NCBI GenBank assembly: GCA_036514635.1
Contig: DATBWU010000083.1
Location: forward strand, 1 to 7,819
DNA length: 7,819 bases
From: DASSFZ01 sp036514635
Lineage (GTDB): Bacteria; Chloroflexota; Anaerolineae; Fen-1058
Direction of reading: 5' to 3'
The notes beneath the pieces were generated by a model that was not told the DNA's origin, did not search any database, and saw only the letters and a list, made by a program, of their open reading frames with translations. The position numbers were made by a program, and so were the translations under genes. Each line of letters begins with the position of its first letter. Within the stretch, counting starts at the first letter, position 1. Positions 5,302 to 7,819 of the stretch are shown one piece after another.

Positions 5302-5317
5302 AGGATGAGGGATGAAG
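5294..5317. repeat. GGATGA-type repeat at a stop codon
   Basis: AAGGATGAAGGATGAGGGAT followed by GAAG is three degenerate GGATGA units. The first contains the stop of the DinB-like gene. The run also creates an ATG (5312) in the frame of the downstream ATPase. Confidence 0.85.
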
Positions 5318-5344
5318 ATGCAGCCCTCGCCTGAAAGGTCACAC

Positions 5345-6709
5345 ATGCCTGAACCTGCCCGAACATTGCGAGACGCTTTCAATGCAGTGGATCCCGCGTT
5401 ACCGCTGCCGCCGGATGATCCGCGCTACGTCGACTGCACCGACGTGCGCGGCGACGAAAACGCCATCCTCCATCTTTATCATGCGATCACCTGGGCCAAT
5501 CGGCACACGCATCAACTCTTCACCGGCCATCGGGGGTGCGGCAAATCGACCGAGCTGCTGCGTCTCGAGGCGCGCCTGGAACAGGCAGGCTTCGCGGTAC
5601 TCTATTTTGCGGCCGACGTCGATCTGGATGCGCAAGACCTCAGATACAGCGACCTGCTGTTGGCCATCGCCCGCCGCGTCGAATCCGAAATGCGCGAACG
5701 CGACATGCCGCTCGATGCCGACCTGCTGAAGAATATCGAGCGGTGGTTCGCCGAATCGCTGTATACCGAGGACGAATGGCGCAACGTCCAGCGCGAACTC
5801 GGCACACAGGTCAGCCTGGGTGTGCCGGCCATCCTCTCGCCCTTTGCCCAGCTCGCCGCATACCTCACCGGGCAAATCAGGACGGGCCGCGAGATTAAGA
5901 ACAGCATCCGCCAAAAACTCGATCCGCGCATCGCGCAGTTGATCGACAACGTCAACCTGCTCCTGGCCGATGCGGCGCTCAAGGTGCGCCGGCGCGGCCA
6001 GACCGACTTGGTGCTGCTCATCGACAACCTCGATCGCATCGCGCTCACCGATCTCGGTGGCGGACGAACCTCGCACGACAGCCTGTACATCGAGCACGGC
6101 GAGCAGTTGACCGCGCTCGACTGCCACATCGTGTACACCGTGCCGATCTCGATGTTCTACGGGCCGAAGGCCACGATCCTGCGCAGCATTTTCCCGGAGA
6201 ACCACGTCCTACCGATGATCAAAACGCACGAGCCACGCGCCAGGGGCGGTAACGATTCGGCCGCCGGCCTCGCGCGCCTGCGCCAGATCCTGGCCGGACG
6301 CCTCGACCTCGACCGGCTCTTCGAGCCGGACGCGGTCGAGCCTCTGTGCCGGGCCTGCGGCGGCCACCCGCGCGATCTGATGGTGCTGGCGCACCACGCT
6401 ATCGAGTACGCCACGGAGCGTCCAGACCAGCCGATCACGCTGGAAGCGGTGCGCCGCGCCGAAGGCCGTCTGGTGGCTGCCTACAGCCGGACGGTGTTGG
6501 ATGCGCACTTTCCCAAGCTGGCCCGCGTCCACCTGACCAATCAGATCGTCAACGATCCCGATCATCAACAGATGCTATACAATTTGAGCGTGCTCGAATA
6601 CGCGAACGGGCTGGAACCCTGGCACGACGCGCATCCCGCTGTGCAGTTGCTGGCCCGCTTCAAGCAGGCATTAGCCGATGAGCGCCCCAAGCTTCTCAAC
6701 GCCGACTGA
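5345..6709 (+). CDS. P-loop (AAA+/STAND-like) ATPase
   Basis: A 454-residue cytoplasmic NTPase of no named family that I can assign. Walker A is GHRGCGKST (61-69) and Walker B is LVLLIDNLDR (222-231). A late CGGHPRDLM (338-346) resembles the sensor-like, post-core motif of STAND and related AAA+ proteins, in front of a helical region (345-380). The stretch between the Walker motifs (about 95-215) is long and mostly helical, with a hydrophobic segment near 159-176 (LGVPAILSPFAQLAAYL) that is probably not a membrane helix. I chose ATG at 5345, with AAAGGT (5334-5339) 5 nt upstream, over the in-frame ATG at 5312, which arises from the intergenic repeat and would add 11 residues. The end overlaps the next gene by 32 bp, so the two are probably translated together. 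The context suggests the ATPase half of a signalling or defence-type module; this is inference. Confidence 0.85.
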   Translation: MPEPARTLRDAFNAVDPALPLPPDDPRYVDCTDVRGDENAILHLYHAITWANRHTHQLFTGHRGCGKSTELLRLEARLEQAGFAVLYFAADVDLDAQDLRYSDLLLAIARRVESEMRERDMPLDADLLKNIERWFAESLYTEDEWRNVQRELGTQVSLGVPAILSPFAQLAAYLTGQIRTGREIKNSIRQKLDPRIAQLIDNVNLLLADAALKVRRRGQTDLVLLIDNLDRIALTDLGGGRTSHDSLYIEHGEQLTALDCHIVYTVPISMFYGPKATILRSIFPENHVLPMIKTHEPRARGGNDSAAGLARLRQILAGRLDLDRLFEPDAVEPLCRACGGHPRDLMVLAHHAIEYATERPDQPITLEAVRRAEGRLVAAYSRTVLDAHFPKLARVHLTNQIVNDPDHQQMLYNLSVLEYANGLEPWHDAHPAVQLLARFKQALADERPKLLNAD

Positions 6710-7819
6710 GCCGGAGATCGCAGAGTCCGGCGACGAAACGCTGCGCCGCCTGGCCCGGATGCTGGACTTTGCCGCGCCGGGCCGTTTTGTGTTGGCTTTC
6801 GTCAAGTGCAACCTGCCCGTTCAGCGGCGTGTGCTCGTCGAGCAACTGAAAGTCCTGCTCGAGCCGCTCGGCGTCAGCCTGATCGAGATCGAACTGAACG
6901 AGCCGGTCGACCGGCTATTGCCGCGCGTGAAAGAGCGGCTAGCCGGGTCGTATCTCGTATCACCCGCCGAGCCGGAACACGCTCTGGCGCTGAGGGAGAG
7001 TCGAGGCAAAGTGGCCGTCTTCGTCTACGGCCTGGAACACTCGCTCCCATCGAGCGATCCCAAGTCCGGGCCAGTCGGCGACTTGCCCCTTCTCGCCCAC
7101 TTGAACCTCTCGCGCGAGCTCTTCCGGCGCGACGTGCCCTGCCCGCTCGTCATCTGGCTGCCCGATTACGCGCTGACGATGGTCGCGCGGCGCGCGCCCG
7201 ACTTCTGGGCGTGGCGCTCCGGCGTGTACGAGTTTGCCGCCGAGCCGGAAACGGCGCAGCGCATTGCGCAGATGACGGTTTACGATGAAGCAGGCCACGT
7301 CACCAGCAGCCTACCTGCCGAAGCCAAACGCGAGCGGCTGCACCTGCTCGCCCGGCTGCTGGAAGACTACCGCGAGCTGGGTGACGGTGCGCGCGAGCGC
7401 AGAACGCAGGCGGACATTTTGTGGAAAATGGGCGATGTCCACTACGACCTGGGCGAGTGGAAAGAAGCGCAGGCGCGCTGCGAAGAAGCGCTCGAACTGG
7501 CGCGCGCTCTGGATGAGCCGCGCACAGTAGCCGGGTTGCTGCACCAACTCGGCATGCTCGCGCAGGCCACGGGCGACCTGGCCGAGGCCCGCCGCCTGTA
7601 CGACCAGAGCCTGGGAATCAAGCGCGAACTCGGCGACAAGCGGGGCATTGCCCAATCGCTGCACCAACTCGGACGGCGGGCGGAAGAGGAAGGTAATCTC
7701 GCCGAGGCGTGGCGGCTGTTCGAGGAGAGCCTGCGAATGCTCTCCGAGTTGGGTTCGCCGGATGCAAATGTGGCGAAGCAGTCGCTGGAGAGGGTGAAGC
7801 AGCGGATAGGGCCGTCAAC
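6678..7819 (+). CDS. TPR-repeat protein with conserved N-terminal domain, cut by window end
   Basis: An open frame from ATG at 6678 runs to the window edge without a stop: 380 codons, 3' end missing. Residues about 36-200 form an alpha/beta-looking domain: a strand with basic loop (FVLAFVKCNLPVQRR, 37-51), two strands (VSLIEIEL, 66-73; KVAVFVYGLEHSL, 111-123), LNLSRELFRRDVPCPLVIWL (142-161), then APDFWAWRSGVYEF (173-186). This pattern recurs, as I recall, before TPR arrays in Chloroflexota and cyanobacterial proteins. Three TPRs follow with an exact 40-residue period (starting about 243, 283, 323; e.g. LHQLGMLAQATGDLAEARRL at 288-307), and more may follow off the edge. TPRs bind protein partners; the adjacent ATPase is the obvious candidate, given the 32-bp overlap. 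No good Shine-Dalgarno precedes the ATG, which favours coupling. Function unknown. Confidence 0.85.
   Translation, partial: MSAPSFSTPTEPEIAESGDETLRRLARMLDFAAPGRFVLAFVKCNLPVQRRVLVEQLKVLLEPLGVSLIEIELNEPVDRLLPRVKERLAGSYLVSPAEPEHALALRESRGKVAVFVYGLEHSLPSSDPKSGPVGDLPLLAHLNLSRELFRRDVPCPLVIWLPDYALTMVARRAPDFWAWRSGVYEFAAEPETAQRIAQMTVYDEAGHVTSSLPAEAKRERLHLLARLLEDYRELGDGARERRTQADILWKMGDVHYDLGEWKEAQARCEEALELARALDEPRTVAGLLHQLGMLAQATGDLAEARRLYDQSLGIKRELGDKRGIAQSLHQLGRRAEEEGNLAEAWRLFEESLRMLSELGSPDANVAKQSLERVKQRIGPS

Noticed and set aside
5312..5344. Alternative ATPase start at 5312
   Set aside because: The ATG is part of the GGATGA repeat. ATG 5345 has a well-placed AAAGGT.
5399..6205. Long minus-strand frame opposite the ATPase gene
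   Set aside because: It is a GC-rich shadow with no recognisable motifs, while the plus strand carries Walker motifs.
6806..7288. Plus-strand 160-codon Arg/Ala-rich frame
   Set aside because: It is an out-of-frame shadow of the TPR gene, whose frame stays open to the window end and encodes clear repeats.

Overview
The window is GC-rich bacterial chromosome. Its intergenic gaps are packed with short dyad and tandem repeats (CACCAAGG-, ACCGCAGAG-, GACGAAAG- and GGATGA-type words). This repeat style, together with the split ATPase/TPR gene pair at the right end, suggests an environmental member of Chloroflexota (Anaerolineae-like). That placement is inference; no rRNA or marker gene is present to confirm it.

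Left part (1-1463, minus strand): the start of a histidine biosynthesis operon. A sigma70-type promoter (about 1435-1463) fires leftward into a 29-codon leader peptide (1336-1425) carrying six His codons within seven (HHHHAHH). It is followed by mutually exclusive RNA hairpins, an intrinsic terminator (1281-1316), two dyad repeats, and hisG (81-1085). I read this as a classical histidine transcription attenuator; the leader peptide is too short to be found by ordinary ORF calling. A four-copy 21-bp tandem repeat overlaps the hisG stop codon, and whatever lies downstream is cut by the window edge.

Middle part (1522-5301, plus strand): a divergent promoter and corA (Mg2+/Co2+ channel), then an endonuclease IV-like TIM-barrel protein, a four-helix-bundle protein of the 23S rRNA intervening-sequence family, an Fe-S uracil-DNA glycosylase superfamily protein, and a DinB-fold protein. 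The endonuclease IV-like protein and the glycosylase could act in sequence in base excision repair. Three of these genes end in the identical GGA TGA, each running straight into GGATGA-type repeats.

Right part (5345-7819, plus strand): a P-loop ATPase with clear Walker A and B motifs. Its end overlaps by 32 bp a gene that runs off the window and encodes a conserved N-terminal domain followed by three 40-residue TPRs. The two genes look like a translationally coupled, split signalling module of the STAND/NLR-like kind. Target and output are not visible here.
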